Assembly (NCBI GenBank): GCA_028867675.1
Contig: JAGWGA010000002.1
Coordinates: 28,097 to 92,096 of the forward strand
Direction of reading: 5' to 3'
Source: Nitrososphaerota archaeon
Lineage (GTDB): Archaea; Thermoproteota; Nitrososphaeria; Nitrososphaerales; Nitrosopumilaceae
Length of the DNA: 64,000 nucleotides
In this document: in pieces, positions 1 to 10,722 of the stretch
Numbering within the stretch: the first letter of the stretch is position 1
How the letters are laid out: each line of letters starts with the position of its first letter
Position numbers and translations under genes: made by a program
Notes under the pieces: generated by a model
What the model saw: only the letters and a program-made list of their open reading frames with translations
Told to the model about the DNA's origin: nothing
Database searches by the model: none

Positions 1-1
1 A

Positions 2-175
2 TTCAAAGAAGTAATTGAAAAATTGAAGTTTGACAAACTACCATTAAAGACACCTTATGAAGAAGCTGCAGATGTGGTAATGACAGACAAGGGACATTTG
101 GATCCAAATCCACTACCTGTAACAAAACAGGATGTTGTCCAGCTTCTAAAAGACATAGTAGACGGAAGACTCTGA
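2..175 (+). CDS. 3' end of an unrecognised gene (partial)
   Basis: The window opens inside an open frame that reads 57 codons to a TGA stop. The visible C-terminus ends in QLLKDIVDGRL and contains the stretch MTDKGHLDPNPLPVT. I do not recognise the family from this tail alone. It is probably real: the frame is open from the window edge, its amino-acid composition is normal, and about 180 bases of AT-rich sequence separate it from the next gene. Confidence 0.6.
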   Translation, partial: FKEVIEKLKFDKLPLKTPYEEAADVVMTDKGHLDPNPLPVTKQDVVQLLKDIVDGRL

Positions 176-357
176 GTCTACTTTTTTATATTTATTTTAC
201 ATAATCACTGTCAAGTATTTTTTCAAATCCAACAACATTCTAACAATATTATTCTTTGAATTTTTAGCAGCTTAACACCAGAAATTAGCAAGTATTTTCA
301 CATTATTACTAAACTTAAATATATCAAATATCTGACAGTAGTTGAAAGGTTTCGAAA

Positions 358-1443
358 ATGCTAAAGTTTGGAATTCAACAAGGACTTAACGTTGCTAGAC
401 TGGGATTAAACGAAGACCAGATTATTACAGCATGTGTTTTAGCAGACAAGACAGGTTATGATTCTATTTGGTATATGGATCATAGTAATGTTCCACAATG
501 GAGTGCAGCTATTGTAAACGATCCATGGGTTATGCTTTCTGCAATAGCCGCAGTTACAAACAAGGTAGAACTTGGAACTTGTGTTACAGATGCAGTAAGA
601 AGACATCCATCAAACATTGCACTTGCATCAATTACACTTGACAGAGTTTCACATGGAAGAGGTACTTTGGGTATCGGTGCAGGAGAGGCACAAAATCTCA
701 AGGAGTTTAAAATCCAATGGGATAAACCAGTAGGAAGATTTGAAGAACAATTACAAGTTATAAAATTACTTTATGAATCATCACCAGAACACAGAGTAAA
801 TTTCAAGGGAGAATTTTATCAGTTAGAAGAAGCATGTTTACAAGCAAAAAGCATTCGTAAACCAGGCCCACCGATCTACATGGCAGCAGGCGCACCAAGA
901 ACACTTGCATTGTGTGGTAAGTATGGAGATGGATGGATTCCAATTGGCTATACCCCAGAGCTATACGAAGATCATGTTTCCGTAATTAAAAAATCAATGA
1001 AAGAAAATGGAAGAACAGATGAGAACTTTAACTATGCAGTTGATATCGACGTATATTTCTCAGACGATGCAGAAGTTGCCTGGGCAAAAATGAAAAATGC
1101 TGTTAAGGTTAGCCTATTCAAGCCAGAAGTTCTCAAGGTTCACGGAATCCAAGATATTGCAGGTTTTGATTTCAAAAAGTACTTTACAGAATATTCCATG
1201 TCAAACCAAGAATGGATTGTAAAGATGCGAGAAGCATCACAAACGATTCCAGATAGTGTTGCACGCTCATCAATCGGACTTGGCACACCAGATGACATCA
1301 TTCCAGTCTTTGAGAGATTCATGAAAGCAGGTGTAAACCACTTTATTGTAAGATTCTGGGGTTCTGGATATTTTGCATCAATTGACAAGTTTGGCTCTAC
1401 TGTGCTAAAGTACTTTAAAGATCAAAACAACCCAAGAAAATAA
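358..1443 (+). CDS. LLM-class F420-dependent oxidoreductase (methylene-H4MPT reductase-like)
   Basis: This 361-residue protein has the luciferase-like monooxygenase TIM-barrel pattern of F420-dependent enzymes such as Mer and F420-dependent dehydrogenases. Visible markers are an N-terminal FGIQQG strand, the segment RRHPSNIALASITLDRVSHG near residues 81-100, GIGAGE just after it, and PPIYMAAGAPRTLALCGKYG near the middle. Length is typical of the family. The family moves hydride between F420 and a substrate; the substrate cannot be read from sequence. The gene stands alone, preceded by AT-rich promoter-like sequence, and its ATG follows a short leader. Confidence 0.85.
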   Translation: MLKFGIQQGLNVARLGLNEDQIITACVLADKTGYDSIWYMDHSNVPQWSAAIVNDPWVMLSAIAAVTNKVELGTCVTDAVRRHPSNIALASITLDRVSHGRGTLGIGAGEAQNLKEFKIQWDKPVGRFEEQLQVIKLLYESSPEHRVNFKGEFYQLEEACLQAKSIRKPGPPIYMAAGAPRTLALCGKYGDGWIPIGYTPELYEDHVSVIKKSMKENGRTDENFNYAVDIDVYFSDDAEVAWAKMKNAVKVSLFKPEVLKVHGIQDIAGFDFKKYFTEYSMSNQEWIVKMREASQTIPDSVARSSIGLGTPDDIIPVFERFMKAGVNHFIVRFWGSGYFASIDKFGSTVLKYFKDQNNPRK

Positions 1444-1481
1444 TCTAGCCTCAGACTCGTTAAAAATTAATAATTTTTGGC

Positions 1482-1889
1482 TTATAGATATCTGAATATA
1501 GTCATCTTCTCAGAGTTTGGAAGATCAGAGACCAGAGCAAAGTTATAGAGAGGATATGACTTCTTGTATTCTTTCATAAAGCTCCATGCAACATCGTGTG
1601 TCTTAAACTCAGTTCTTATACTATCAATACGAGTCTCTATTCCACAGAGATCATAGATTTTGACCAGATAACGTTGTGGTCTTTTGTGAGGTCTTGCCTT
1701 CATTAGCCAAGCAATTGCAAATACAAATACTGCCATCATGATTAATGCAGCGCCAATTTCTTTCAAATATACTGCAAAAAATGCAGGAATTGTATATCCA
1801 AAGAGATTGTACACATAGCCTGCAAACCCCAGTACTGCGCCTACTACAACGTCGACTATCAGATTAGAATAATCAAAATTTCTTTTCAT
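1482..1889 (-). CDS. Small predicted membrane protein
   Basis: No recognised family. The protein has two hydrophobic segments: VVVGAVLGFAGYVYNLFGY near residues 13-31 and IGAALIMMAVFVFAIAWLM near residues 45-63. A basic, probably cytoplasmic domain of about 70 residues follows. The track starts 8 codons upstream (1913), but the ATG at 1889 (MKRNFDYS) lies about 25-30 bases from a TATA-like TTTTTAATAG on this strand, so I prefer it. The gene is divergent from the PNPOx-fold gene and shares its short promoter region. Confidence 0.6.
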   Translation of the reverse strand: MKRNFDYSNLIVDVVVGAVLGFAGYVYNLFGYTIPAFFAVYLKEIGAALIMMAVFVFAIAWLMKARPHKRPQRYLVKIYDLCGIETRIDSIRTEFKTHDVAWSFMKEYKKSYPLYNFALVSDLPNSEKMTIFRYL

Positions 1890-1964
1890 ATTTGGTATTA
1901 GACATACTTGCATTTATCTATTAAAAAGCTACGCAGAAATACATCATTACATCTAACAAGTTTT

Positions 1965-2597
1965 GTGCAGCTACTAGGAAGATTAGAGATAAAATCAAAA
2001 GAAAAGATCGTTGAATTTCTAAATCAACAAGAAACTGGAAGAGTGTCAAGTATCGACAAGGATGGGTTCCCCCAGATAATACCAATGAATTTTGTTTATA
2101 CAAATGATGCCGTCTACATGCACTCTCATCCAAGAGGCGAGAAACTAGAAAATATTTTAAAAAACCCAAAGGTGGGTTTTGAGGTAGACCATAGCCTTGA
2201 ATTTTTGCCATCATATTTTTCATCACCTACCGATGCATCACAGGCAGATACACTATACATCAGCGTTGTAATCAAGGGCAAGGCATCACTAGTAACTGAC
2301 ACAAAAGAGAAGGTAATGGCACTCAACGAGTTGATGAAAAAATACCAGCCTGAAGGAGGGTATGAAAAACTCACTCCACATATGGGAGTAGTCGAAGAAG
2401 TTGCAATAATCAGGGTAATACCTGTTACAATGCGAGGAAAATACAAGATAGGTCAGCATATGGATAAAAAAACAAGACTAGAGATTGCAAAAAAGATTCT
2501 AGAGCGCAATACCGCTACTGCTGAAAACACAGTCAAGATGATGGGGGTTAAAAAGACAAAGAGTGGTCTTGAGATCTCAGAAGAACCTAGTTGGTAA
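1965..2597 (+). CDS. Pyridoxamine 5'-phosphate oxidase-fold protein
   Basis: The N-terminal part has the split-barrel flavin-binding pattern of PNPOx-like proteins: FLNQQETGRVSSIDKDGFPQ, then IPMNFVYTNDAVYMHSHPRG, which is typical of FMN- or F420-binding family members. The C-terminal tail (RLEIAKKILERNTA) is helical and charged. The track begins at a TTG at 1908, but a TATA-like TTTATCTATTAAAAAG lies inside that extension. I therefore favour the GTG at 1965, giving a protein of about 210 residues. The substrate is unknown. It is divergent from the membrane protein next to it. Confidence 0.75.
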   Translation: MQLLGRLEIKSKEKIVEFLNQQETGRVSSIDKDGFPQIIPMNFVYTNDAVYMHSHPRGEKLENILKNPKVGFEVDHSLEFLPSYFSSPTDASQADTLYISVVIKGKASLVTDTKEKVMALNELMKKYQPEGGYEKLTPHMGVVEEVAIIRVIPVTMRGKYKIGQHMDKKTRLEIAKKILERNTATAENTVKMMGVKKTKSGLEISEEPSW

Positions 2598-2651
2598 AAA
2601 TATATCATAACTACCATTGCTTTAAATTTGAAATAAGACAATTTGTTATGT

Positions 2652-4592
2652 TTGCTAGAAAATCCAATCTATGAGTTAGCATCTGAATTTGTTCCAACTG
2701 GCGACCAGCCACAGGCAATAGAACAGCTAGTAGAAGGAGTAAGAAAGAAAAAAGTCCAAACTTTACTAGGTGTGACAGGCAGCGGTAAGACCTTTACTGT
2801 TGCAAATGTTGTGGCACGGACTGGAAAAAAGACACTTGTCATTTCACATAACAAGACTTTGGCTGCTCAACTTTATGCAGAGCTAAAACAATTCTTTCCA
2901 AAAAACAATGTAGGATATTTTGTATCATACTATGATTACTATCAACCTGAAAGCTACATCCCACAGACTGACACATATATTGAAAAAGACACCCAGATTA
3001 ATGAAAAAATAGAAAAGCTTCGTCTTGAGGCAACTGCAATGCTATTATCTGGAGAGCCCACAGTTATTGTATCCACAGTATCATGCATCTACTCTCTAGG
3101 CTCACCTAGCGAGTGGGAAGAGATGTCAATTACAATAGAAAAAGGAATAGAGATTGGAAGGAGTTCATTGATAAAAAAACTAGTCAATGCAAGATATGAT
3201 AGAAACGACACTGAGCTTTTAGCTGGAAGATTTCGAATCAAGGGCGATACAATTGATGTCATTCCAGCATATTCAGATTCAATTGTCAGAATTTCCCTAT
3301 TTGGTGATGAGATAGACAAAATAACAGTTTGTGACCCGGTATCACTTGAAGTAAAAAAACAAGTATCTAAAATCAAAATTTATCCTGCAAAGCACTACCT
3401 AGTAGCAGCAGATGTAAGAAAGACCGCGGTCCAGTCAATTAGAGATGAGCTCAAAGACAGACTCAAAGAACTTCCAGAACTTGAAAGACAGAGATTAGAG
3501 ATGAGAACAAAGTATGACTTGGAAATGATTGAGGAATTAGGATATTGCTCTGGAATTGAGAATTATTCAAGGCACTTTGATGGACGAAAACCTGGTGAGC
3601 CTCCGTTTTGTCTTTTAGATTTCTTCGGAGAGGATTTTTTACTTGTAATTGATGAGTCACATGTTACATTGCCACAATTACATGGAATGTATAATGGAGA
3701 TCATACAAGGAAAAAATCCTTGATTGATTACGGTTTTAGACTTACAAGTGCATTTGATAACAGACCATTAAAGTTTGAGGAATTTGAAAAGTATATCAAA
3801 AATACAATTTTTGTATCTGCGACACCTGCAGATTATGAAAAAAGTAAAAGTTCCCAAATTGTAGAACAAGTAGTAAGACCAACAGGTCTTGTAGACCCAC
3901 AAGTCGAAGTGAGAAAGACAGAAAATCAAATGGATGACCTTATATCTGAAATTAAAAAACGAGTTGACAAAAATCAACGTGTTCTAGTTACTACACTGAC
4001 AAAAAGAATGGCAGAAGACTTGGCAGAATACCTGTCAAAGAACAAGGTCAGGGTAAGATATCTCCATTCAGAGATTGAAAACTTGCAGAGGACTGAAATT
4101 ATAAGGCAGCTAAGATTGGGAGAGTTTGATGTCCTAGTAGGCATAAATCTCCTAAGAGAGGGTCTTGACATTCCCGAAGTTGCCCTTGTTGCCATCTTGG
4201 ATGCAGACAAGGAAGGATTTTTGAGAAATGTTACCAGTTTAATACAGACTTTTGGAAGAGCCGCAAGAAACCTAGAAGGTTCAGTGATCATGTATGCTGA
4301 TAAAATGACGGAGTCCATGAAAAATGCAATATCAGAGACTGAGAGAAGGAGAAACAAGCAGTTAGAATATAATAAAAAAATGGGAATTACACCTGCATCA
4401 ATTGTAAAATCCATTCCTCAGCAGACAATAGTTCTAGATGAGACAAAACACATGTCAAAGCATGATTTACAAACACTGGCAATTGAAATTGAAACTACAA
4501 TGAAGCGTTATGCAGAAGAATTAGATTTTGAAAAAGCAATAGAGTATCGAGATAAATTATCAAAAATACAACGACAATTAAGAAATGAATAA
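2652..4592 (+). CDS. uvrB: UvrABC system protein B, excision nuclease helicase subunit
   Basis: UvrB is the DNA-loading helicase of nucleotide excision repair. It takes damage from UvrA and presents it to UvrC. Walker A (GVTGSGKT) is at residues 43-50 of the track ORF. The damage-probing beta-hairpin region [20 protein letters not shown] follows, LLVIDESH is the DEAH-type box, and helicase motifs end with [11 protein letters not shown]-terminal UVR motif ([14 protein letters not shown]) would bind UvrC. The track start is TTG 2643; a TATA-like TTTAAATT at 2621-2628 fits a leaderless TTG at 2652 better. The gene is first in uvrBAC and overlaps uvrA by 8 bases. Confidence 0.97.
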   Translation: MLENPIYELASEFVPTGDQPQAIEQLVEGVRKKKVQTLLGVTGSGKTFTVANVVARTGKKTLVISHNKTLAAQLYAELKQFFPKNNVGYFVSYYDYYQPESYIPQTDTYIEKDTQINEKIEKLRLEATAMLLSGEPTVIVSTVSCIYSLGSPSEWEEMSITIEKGIEIGRSSLIKKLVNARYDRNDTELLAGRFRIKGDTIDVIPAYSDSIVRISLFGDEIDKITVCDPVSLEVKKQVSKIKIYPAKHYLVAADVRKTAVQSIRDELKDRLKELPELERQRLEMRTKYDLEMIEELGYCSGIENYSRHFDGRKPGEPPFCLLDFFGEDFLLVIDESHVTLPQLHGMYNGDHTRKKSLIDYGFRLTSAFDNRPLKFEEFEKYIKNTIFVSATPADYEKSKSSQIVEQVVRPTGLVDPQVEVRKTENQMDDLISEIKKRVDKNQRVLVTTLTKRMAEDLAEYLSKNKVRVRYLHSEIENLQRTEIIRQLRLGEFDVLVGINLLREGLDIPEVALVAILDADKEGFLRNVTSLIQTFGRAARNLEGSVIMYADKMTESMKNAISETERRRNKQLEYNKKMGITPASIVKSIPQQTIVLDETKHMSKHDLQTLAIEIETTMKRYAEELDFEKAIEYRDKLSKIQRQLRNE

Positions 4593-7404
4593 CAAATTAA
4601 TCATCCGTGGTGCAAGGGAGCACAATCTAAAAAACATCAATGTAGACATTCCAAAGAATAAACTAGTTGTAATCACAGGACTTTCAGGCTCTGGAAAATC
4701 AACACTTGCCTTTGATACAATATATGCAGAAGGTCAGAGAAGATACGTCGAATCGCTTTCAGCATATGCAAGACAGTTCCTTGAGATGATGAACAAGCCA
4801 GATGTCGATTCAATTGAAGGATTATCTCCTGCAATATCAATACAACAAAAAACTACAAGCAAAAATCCAAGGTCTACTGTAGGAACTATAACAGAAATTT
4901 ACGATTATCTAAGATTATTATATGCACGAATTGGAACACCGCACTGTCCAAGATGTTCTAGAAAAATATCAAATCAATCAGTAGAATCCATTTGTGAATC
5001 AATTCTCAAAGAATCAGAAGGAAAAAAGATCCTAATTCTCGCATCACTTGTAAGAAGAAAGAAAGGAACTTATGAAAAATTATTTGAGGATGTAAAAAAA
5101 CAAGGATATTCAAGAATTAGAGTAGATGGGGAAATAATTGAGATTACAGGAGAGTTTCCAACACTTGACAAACAAAAATGGCACAATATCGAGATTGTAG
5201 TTGATAGAGTCAAGGCATCATGGGAGGAAAAAAGTAGACTCTTTGAATCAATCCAGACAGCCCTCAAGGCAGGAAAGGGAGATGTCATGGTTGTCGATAC
5301 CGAAGAAAAGATTTACTCTCAGAATAATGCATGTCCATTTTGTGGAATATCAATAGGTGAATTGGAGCCCCGAGGTTTCTCGTTTAATTCACCATTTGGA
5401 GCATGCAAGACTTGCCACGGATTAGGTGTAAAGATGGAGTTTGAGCCAGATCTACTAATCCCAGACAAGACAAAATCAATCCTAGATGGGGCAATAGTTC
5501 CATGGTCAGGCAGATTTTCATCATTTAGAAGACAAACCCTGCGAGATGTGGGGAAAAAATATGGCTTTGATTTGATGACTCCAATTAACAAAATGACTCC
5601 AAAACAACTTCAAATCATACTGTACGGAAGTGGGGAGGCGGTAAAATTCTCATACGAGTCTCAATCGACTGACTCCAGATGGGAGTATACCAATACATTT
5701 CATGGCGTAATACCAAGCCTTCAGAAAAATTTTGCAGAAACTGATTCAGAATCAAAGAGAGAAGAGCTAAGTAAATTCATGAGGGAGACACCATGTAACA
5801 CATGTAAGGGTAGAAGACTAAAAGATGAAGCACTCGCTGTATCAATAAATTCATTATCAATAATGGATGTCTGCGACTTGTCAATTGATTCTTGTTATGA
5901 ATTTTTTAAAAATCTTCAACTAAGCGATACTGAAAAATATATTGCAAAATCCATTTTAAAAGAAGTTCTCTCAAGACTTGAATTTCTAAAAAATGTAGGA
6001 TTGAACTATCTTACACTTAATCGAGTAAGTTCTACACTTTCAGGAGGAGAAGCTCAAAGAATCAGGCTTGCAACACAAATAGGATCAAACCTCACAGGAG
6101 TACTATATGTTCTTGATGAACCTACAATCGGATTACATCAAAGAGACAATGCAAAATTAATAAAAACACTGACAAAGCTTCGCGATTTAGGAAATACAAT
6201 TTTAGTAGTAGAGCATGATGAAGAGGTAATGCGAAGCTCTGATTGGATTATAGATTTAGGTCCAGGGGCAGGAGTCCACGGAGGAAATGTAGTCTTTGAA
6301 GGTACAACGAAGGAAATTTTAAAAAGTGAAAAATCAGTTACTGCAAAATATCTTAAAAATCATGATGCCATCAAGCTTGTCAGAAACAAGCATGAACAAA
6401 AAGGAAAGTTGGTTCTAAAAGGCGCAGCAGAAAACAATCTCAAAAATATCGATGTCGAGTTTCCGCTTGGTATGATGATCACTGTAACAGGTGTTTCTGG
6501 CTCTGGAAAATCTACCCTGATAAACGATATACTATACAACGCATTAGCTGTGGAAATCTATGGCTCTACGGATAGACCTGGCAGACACAAGGCAATTTTA
6601 GGATTAGATGATATTGATAAAGTAATAGGCATAGACCAATCCCCCATAGGGCGTACTCCACGCTCAAATCCTGCCACATATATCGGTGCGTTTACTCCCA
6701 TTAGAGAATTATATGCAGGAACCGAATTATCAAAAGAGCGAGGTTACACCCCAGGTCAGTTTTCATTCAATGTTGCAGATGGCAGGTGTTTTGCATGTGA
6801 GGGAGACGGTGTAAAAAAAATCGAGATGCAGTTTCTTTCCGACGTATACGTAGTATGCGACGAATGTAAGGGCAAGCGATATAATTCTGAAACACTTTCA
6901 GTACATTACAAGGACAAGAATATTTCAGATATTCTTGCAATGACAGTAGATGAAGCATTAGAATTTTTTACAAACATTCCTTCAATTCAGAGAAAGCTTC
7001 AGACTGTAGCTGACGTGGGTCTTGGATATATCAAACTTGGACAAGCTGCTACTACACTATCTGGTGGAGAAGCCCAACGTGTAAAACTTGCATCTGAATT
7101 ATCAAAACGAGATACTGGTAGAACGGTTTACATCTTGGATGAACCAACAACTGGACTGCATTTTGCAGATGTTCAAAAATTACTCGAAGTATTAAACAGA
7201 CTAGTAAAACTTGGAAACACCATAATCATAATAGAGCACAACATGGATGTAATTAAAAATTCAGATTGGATTATTGATTTAGGTCCAGAAGGAGGAGATG
7301 GGGGAGGAACAGTTGTTGCAGTTGGAACTCCAGAACAGGTTGCAGAAAATCCAAGAAGCTATACAGGTCAATATCTAAAACGTATTTTAAAAAATGATTC
7401 TTGA
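4585..7404 (+). CDS. uvrA: UvrABC system protein A, damage-sensing ABC ATPase
   Basis: UvrA dimerises, recognises helix-distorting lesions and loads UvrB. Full family length (939 residues). Two ABC modules are visible: Walker [10 protein letters not shown] at residues 32-40 and a second [10 protein letters not shown] in the C-terminal half, each with an LSGGEAQR signature. Both zinc modules are intact: CPFCG/CKTCHG in the insertion of the first half, and CFACEG/CDECKG in the second. The ATG overlaps the uvrB end, and the uvrA end overlaps uvrC, so the three are probably translated from one message. Confidence 0.97.
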   Translation: MNNKLIIRGAREHNLKNINVDIPKNKLVVITGLSGSGKSTLAFDTIYAEGQRRYVESLSAYARQFLEMMNKPDVDSIEGLSPAISIQQKTTSKNPRSTVGTITEIYDYLRLLYARIGTPHCPRCSRKISNQSVESICESILKESEGKKILILASLVRRKKGTYEKLFEDVKKQGYSRIRVDGEIIEITGEFPTLDKQKWHNIEIVVDRVKASWEEKSRLFESIQTALKAGKGDVMVVDTEEKIYSQNNACPFCGISIGELEPRGFSFNSPFGACKTCHGLGVKMEFEPDLLIPDKTKSILDGAIVPWSGRFSSFRRQTLRDVGKKYGFDLMTPINKMTPKQLQIILYGSGEAVKFSYESQSTDSRWEYTNTFHGVIPSLQKNFAETDSESKREELSKFMRETPCNTCKGRRLKDEALAVSINSLSIMDVCDLSIDSCYEFFKNLQLSDTEKYIAKSILKEVLSRLEFLKNVGLNYLTLNRVSSTLSGGEAQRIRLATQIGSNLTGVLYVLDEPTIGLHQRDNAKLIKTLTKLRDLGNTILVVEHDEEVMRSSDWIIDLGPGAGVHGGNVVFEGTTKEILKSEKSVTAKYLKNHDAIKLVRNKHEQKGKLVLKGAAENNLKNIDVEFPLGMMITVTGVSGSGKSTLINDILYNALAVEIYGSTDRPGRHKAILGLDDIDKVIGIDQSPIGRTPRSNPATYIGAFTPIRELYAGTELSKERGYTPGQFSFNVADGRCFACEGDGVKKIEMQFLSDVYVVCDECKGKRYNSETLSVHYKDKNISDILAMTVDEALEFFTNIPSIQRKLQTVADVGLGYIKLGQAATTLSGGEAQRVKLASELSKRDTGRTVYILDEPTTGLHFADVQKLLEVLNRLVKLGNTIIIIEHNMDVIKNSDWIIDLGPEGGDGGGTVVAVGTPEQVAENPRSYTGQYLKRILKNDS

Positions 7405-8977
7405 CATATCAAAGGTAACAATTCCATTACATCCTGGCATATACATAATGAAGGATTTGGATGATAAGATACTATACATTGGAAAGGCAAAGAATCTAAA
7501 AAACAGAGTCAAGTCATATTTTTTAAAAAATCAAAACTACAAGACTCAAAAACTAGTAGAAAAGATTCGCGATATCGAATTTGTACTAACAGACAATGAG
7601 GAAGAGGCATTTTTACTTGAGGCAAATATGATCAAGCGATACAGACCTCCATACAATATTGAACTCAAAGACCAACAAAGATACACATACCTTAGAATTA
7701 CAAATGAGCAATATCCACGCCTCATGGTAGCCAGGCGTACTAGAACAGGGGAATTTCTGGGTGGAGGTAGGGTTTACGGACCATTTACACGCGGAAGTTC
7801 AAAGATGTTATCAATTGGACTACTACGAAAGACGTTTAAGATTAGAATCTGTAAAAAACTTCCAAAAGAGGCATGTCTTGAATATCACCTTGGAAACTGC
7901 GAAGCTCCATGTCAATTCAAACAAGCCCAAGAAAATTATGGAAAAAATATCGCAGAATTGGAATCAATTCTCAAAGGCAAGCAAAGATTGGAAGATTTTG
8001 TTGGGAAATTAGATTTAGAAATGAAGCAATCTTCAGAGAGTCGTCAGTACGAGCGAGCAAAGGAGATACATGAAACACTACAAAGACTATCCAGTTTACA
8101 AATTAAACAAAACATGGAAACTGCAAGAGTTGGCTCTGATGAAGAATATTTTGGAATAAAGATAAAAGATCAGACTGCATATGTGATGAGTTTCAGACTT
8201 GCAAATGGAGTAATAAAAGATAGAAACAAATTTTCTTTTGATCTAGTTGGAGACAATTCATTTTCTAGTTTCTTGTCCCAGTATTATGCTACAAACCCAA
8301 TTCCAAAGCATGTCATAGTAAGTGAAATGCCAGAAAAAAAAGAAATTCTTGAAGAAATACTTTCTCGCAATTTGGGCTTTAAAGTAAATATCGTTGTTCC
8401 AATCTCAGGAAAAAGACGAGAAATAATAGATCTCATTATGAGAAATATCTCTCTAGCAATAACAAAAGGTGCAGACCCTGCACTAATTGAACTTCAAGAA
8501 AAACTCGGACTAGAAAATCTCCCTAGAAAAATAGAATGCTTTGACATTTCAAACCACGGTGAGGATTATGCGGTAGGTTCCATGTCATGCCTTGTAGATG
8601 GAAAACCTCACAAATCAGGATATAGGAAATTTAAGATAAAGACGATAAAAGGAAGAGATGATTTTGCAATGATAAATGAGATAGTCAAAAGGCGCTATTT
8701 GAGACTAAAAGAAGAGAAAACAGGCATGCCAGACTTGATTTTAATTGATGGTGGGCGAGGTCAACTAAACGCAGCACTTGGGGCATTACATTCTGTTGGA
8801 GTAAAAGTTTCTTGTGTTTCACTTGCAAAAGAAAACGAAGAAGTATATCATCCAAGATTAACAAAACCAATTATAATTCCAAAGAATAATCAGGCATTAA
8901 AGATCTTACAACATGCAAGAGATGAAGCTCATAGATTTGGTGTTGCGTATAACAGAGCAATTCGAAAATTTACTTGA
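7394..8977 (+). CDS. uvrC: UvrABC system protein C, dual-incision nuclease, short form
   Basis: UvrC makes the 3' and 5' incisions in excision repair. The N-terminal GIY-YIG nuclease is intact (GIYIMKDLDDKILYIGKAKN, residues 15-34), followed by a cysteine cluster (CEAPCQ), a UVR UvrB-binding motif near residue 215, and the RNase H-like second nuclease (CFDISNHGEDYAVGSMS, LILIDGGRGQLNAA). The protein stops at RDEAHRFGVAYNRAIRKFT, so it lacks the C-terminal helix-hairpin-helix domain of the roughly 610-residue bacterial enzymes. The downstream sequence shows no frameshifted remainder. It starts inside the uvrA end. Confidence 0.95.
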   Translation: MILDISKVTIPLHPGIYIMKDLDDKILYIGKAKNLKNRVKSYFLKNQNYKTQKLVEKIRDIEFVLTDNEEEAFLLEANMIKRYRPPYNIELKDQQRYTYLRITNEQYPRLMVARRTRTGEFLGGGRVYGPFTRGSSKMLSIGLLRKTFKIRICKKLPKEACLEYHLGNCEAPCQFKQAQENYGKNIAELESILKGKQRLEDFVGKLDLEMKQSSESRQYERAKEIHETLQRLSSLQIKQNMETARVGSDEEYFGIKIKDQTAYVMSFRLANGVIKDRNKFSFDLVGDNSFSSFLSQYYATNPIPKHVIVSEMPEKKEILEEILSRNLGFKVNIVVPISGKRREIIDLIMRNISLAITKGADPALIELQEKLGLENLPRKIECFDISNHGEDYAVGSMSCLVDGKPHKSGYRKFKIKTIKGRDDFAMINEIVKRRYLRLKEEKTGMPDLILIDGGRGQLNAALGALHSVGVKVSCVSLAKENEEVYHPRLTKPIIIPKNNQALKILQHARDEAHRFGVAYNRAIRKFT

Positions 8978-8983
8978 TACACA

Positions 8984-9946
8984 TTAAATAAATTCATCAA
9001 GAGAATTTTCTTTTAATGGCTGTGCATCATATCCCATCTTGGTCAAGTCTGCTGCAAACTCATCTACAAATCCATGTACAGTGTAAATTTTTTCAGGATT
9101 GCATCGTTTTACCAAGCTAAGCAATTCATTGTAATCACAATGATCACTTAGTGGAATGGAATAATCATGTCCACGTGCAAATGAAAACCTTGACGATTGT
9201 GCCCACCCGCTAAACCCTATCGTTATTGCATCATACTTGGATTTCATATGTTTGATAAACGTATTTCTTCCACTCATGTTTGGTGCAATCATAAGCCACG
9301 GTTTTTTATCAAGCAGACCTTTTGATTCTGCTTCTGTATGTCCAAGCGATTCTGTAAGAGGCATTCCAAATTCTCGATACAAGTCATTTACTTTTTTTAC
9401 TGAATCATGATAGTATGGCTGCCAGTGTGAAAATAGATATGACAGAATCTGTGCTTTACCTAGTTCATATCCTAATAAAATAACAGGCTTGCCCTTGCCA
9501 TAAAGTTCTGAGATTATCTTATTCACTCTTTTTACAGTATCATCAATTGTTGGAAATACATATTCAGGCATACCAAACGTGCATTCGGTAATCAGAGTTT
9601 TACATTTTGGAACCAATGCACCCTTCATAAATCCCCTATCGCGAATAGAAATATCCCCAGTATAGAAAACATCATCAAACAAGAGCCCCTTTGCACCCAG
9701 GATATGTCCGGCATCAACCATGGAGAAATTCTCATATTCTTCGACATAGTTGTCAATTGAATAGCCCCTAAGCTTTGCAATCTCTGTTGTCTGCTTTGAT
9801 GCAATTAGAACACCTTGACCACGTTGGTTATGCAGATGATCTAAATGCGCATGTGAAACAAAACTTATCCCCTTTTCGGTTCCACGTTTCGGATCAAGAT
9901 TCACGGTTTTATCATCATGTGTCACTACAATACCGTTTGAGGTCAT
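8984..9946 (-). CDS. Metallo-beta-lactamase-fold exonuclease-like protein
   Basis: The protein has the zinc-binding signature SHAHLDH (residues 31-37 from the preferred start), then a conserved AGHILGAKG, a YTGDI motif, and late PLSDHCDYNEL and YTVHGF. These place it with the beta-CASP-like and ligase-associated MBL exonuclease group that processes nucleic-acid ends. The track start at 10060 adds 38 residues of unlikely sequence. A TATA box (TTTATAA on this strand, near 9991-9998) is correctly placed for the ATG at 9946. The gene ends 7 bases from uvrC, convergently; whether it acts in repair is not shown. Confidence 0.75.
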   Translation of the reverse strand: MTSNGIVVTHDDKTVNLDPKRGTEKGISFVSHAHLDHLHNQRGQGVLIASKQTTEIAKLRGYSIDNYVEEYENFSMVDAGHILGAKGLLFDDVFYTGDISIRDRGFMKGALVPKCKTLITECTFGMPEYVFPTIDDTVKRVNKIISELYGKGKPVILLGYELGKAQILSYLFSHWQPYYHDSVKKVNDLYREFGMPLTESLGHTEAESKGLLDKKPWLMIAPNMSGRNTFIKHMKSKYDAITIGFSGWAQSSRFSFARGHDYSIPLSDHCDYNELLSLVKRCNPEKIYTVHGFVDEFAADLTKMGYDAQPLKENSLDEFI

Positions 9947-10104
9947 CTTAACTTTAGATTTCAATTTAAAACAAGTAGTCATCAGAGTGGTTATAAATTG
10001 CAAGATTGATCGAGTATAACATTTGATGTAATAGACTCTACACCAATCATTACACATCATAAAAATTAGTAAAGTGTTTATTCAGATATGTTTCAAGATA
10101 GAAC

Positions 10105-10722
10105 ATGCTCAACCTTGCCATCCTGATATCAGGAAGAGGAAGCAATATGGAGAATATTGTAAAATCAATTAAAAAAAATAAAATTCCGGTCAATCCTGTA
10201 GTTGTGATTTCAAACAAGTCAGATGCAAAAGGTCTTGAGATTGCAAAAAAACTTGGAGTAAAAACTGAGATTATAGAAAGCAATGGCCTCAAGGGAGGAA
10301 ATTGGGAGTACGATTCAAAACTTGTTGCAGCATTAGAGAAATACAAGGTCACCCCTCAAAATGGTCTAGTATGCCTTGCAGGGTTTATGAGAATAATGAG
10401 TCCAGAGTTTATCAAATATTACAAGGGAAGAATTTTGAATATCCACCCTGCAATATTGCCATCCTTTCCAGGACTCCACTCTCAGAAACAGGCCTTGGAT
10501 TACGGAGTAAAATATACAGGATGCACAGTTCACTTTGTAGATGAGGGAATAGATACCGGACCTATCATTTTACAGTCAATTGTAAAGGTAAAAGACAACG
10601 ATACCGAAGAGTCACTCTCAAAGCGAATTTTAAAACAGGAACACAAAATTTATCCAAAAGCTGTCAAGATGTTTGCCAAGGGCAAGATCAAGATATCGGG
10701 AAGAAAGACAGTTACATCCTAA
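10105..10722 (+). CDS. purN: Phosphoribosylglycinamide formyltransferase
   Basis: PurN transfers a formyl group from 10-formyl-THF to GAR, the third step of purine synthesis. The sequence shows the family N-terminus LAILISGRGSNMENIV (residues 4-19), the catalytic region ILNIHPAILPSFPGLHS, and GIDTGPIILQ. Length (205) is typical. It fits with purD and the folate genes folD and FCL, which lie within 5 kb. The stop overlaps the convergent cupin gene by 4 bases (CTAA). Confidence 0.95.
   Translation: MLNLAILISGRGSNMENIVKSIKKNKIPVNPVVVISNKSDAKGLEIAKKLGVKTEIIESNGLKGGNWEYDSKLVAALEKYKVTPQNGLVCLAGFMRIMSPEFIKYYKGRILNIHPAILPSFPGLHSQKQALDYGVKYTGCTVHFVDEGIDTGPIILQSIVKVKDNDTEESLSKRILKQEHKIYPKAVKMFAKGKIKISGRKTVTS

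Noticed and set aside
176-357. tRNA or RNA gene between the first two genes
   Set aside because: AT-rich throughout, with no cloverleaf or strong hairpin.
8984-10060. Long form of the MBL protein, start at 10060
   Set aside because: A TATA box at about 9991-9998 lies inside the extension, and the added residues do not look like protein. The 9946 start was used.
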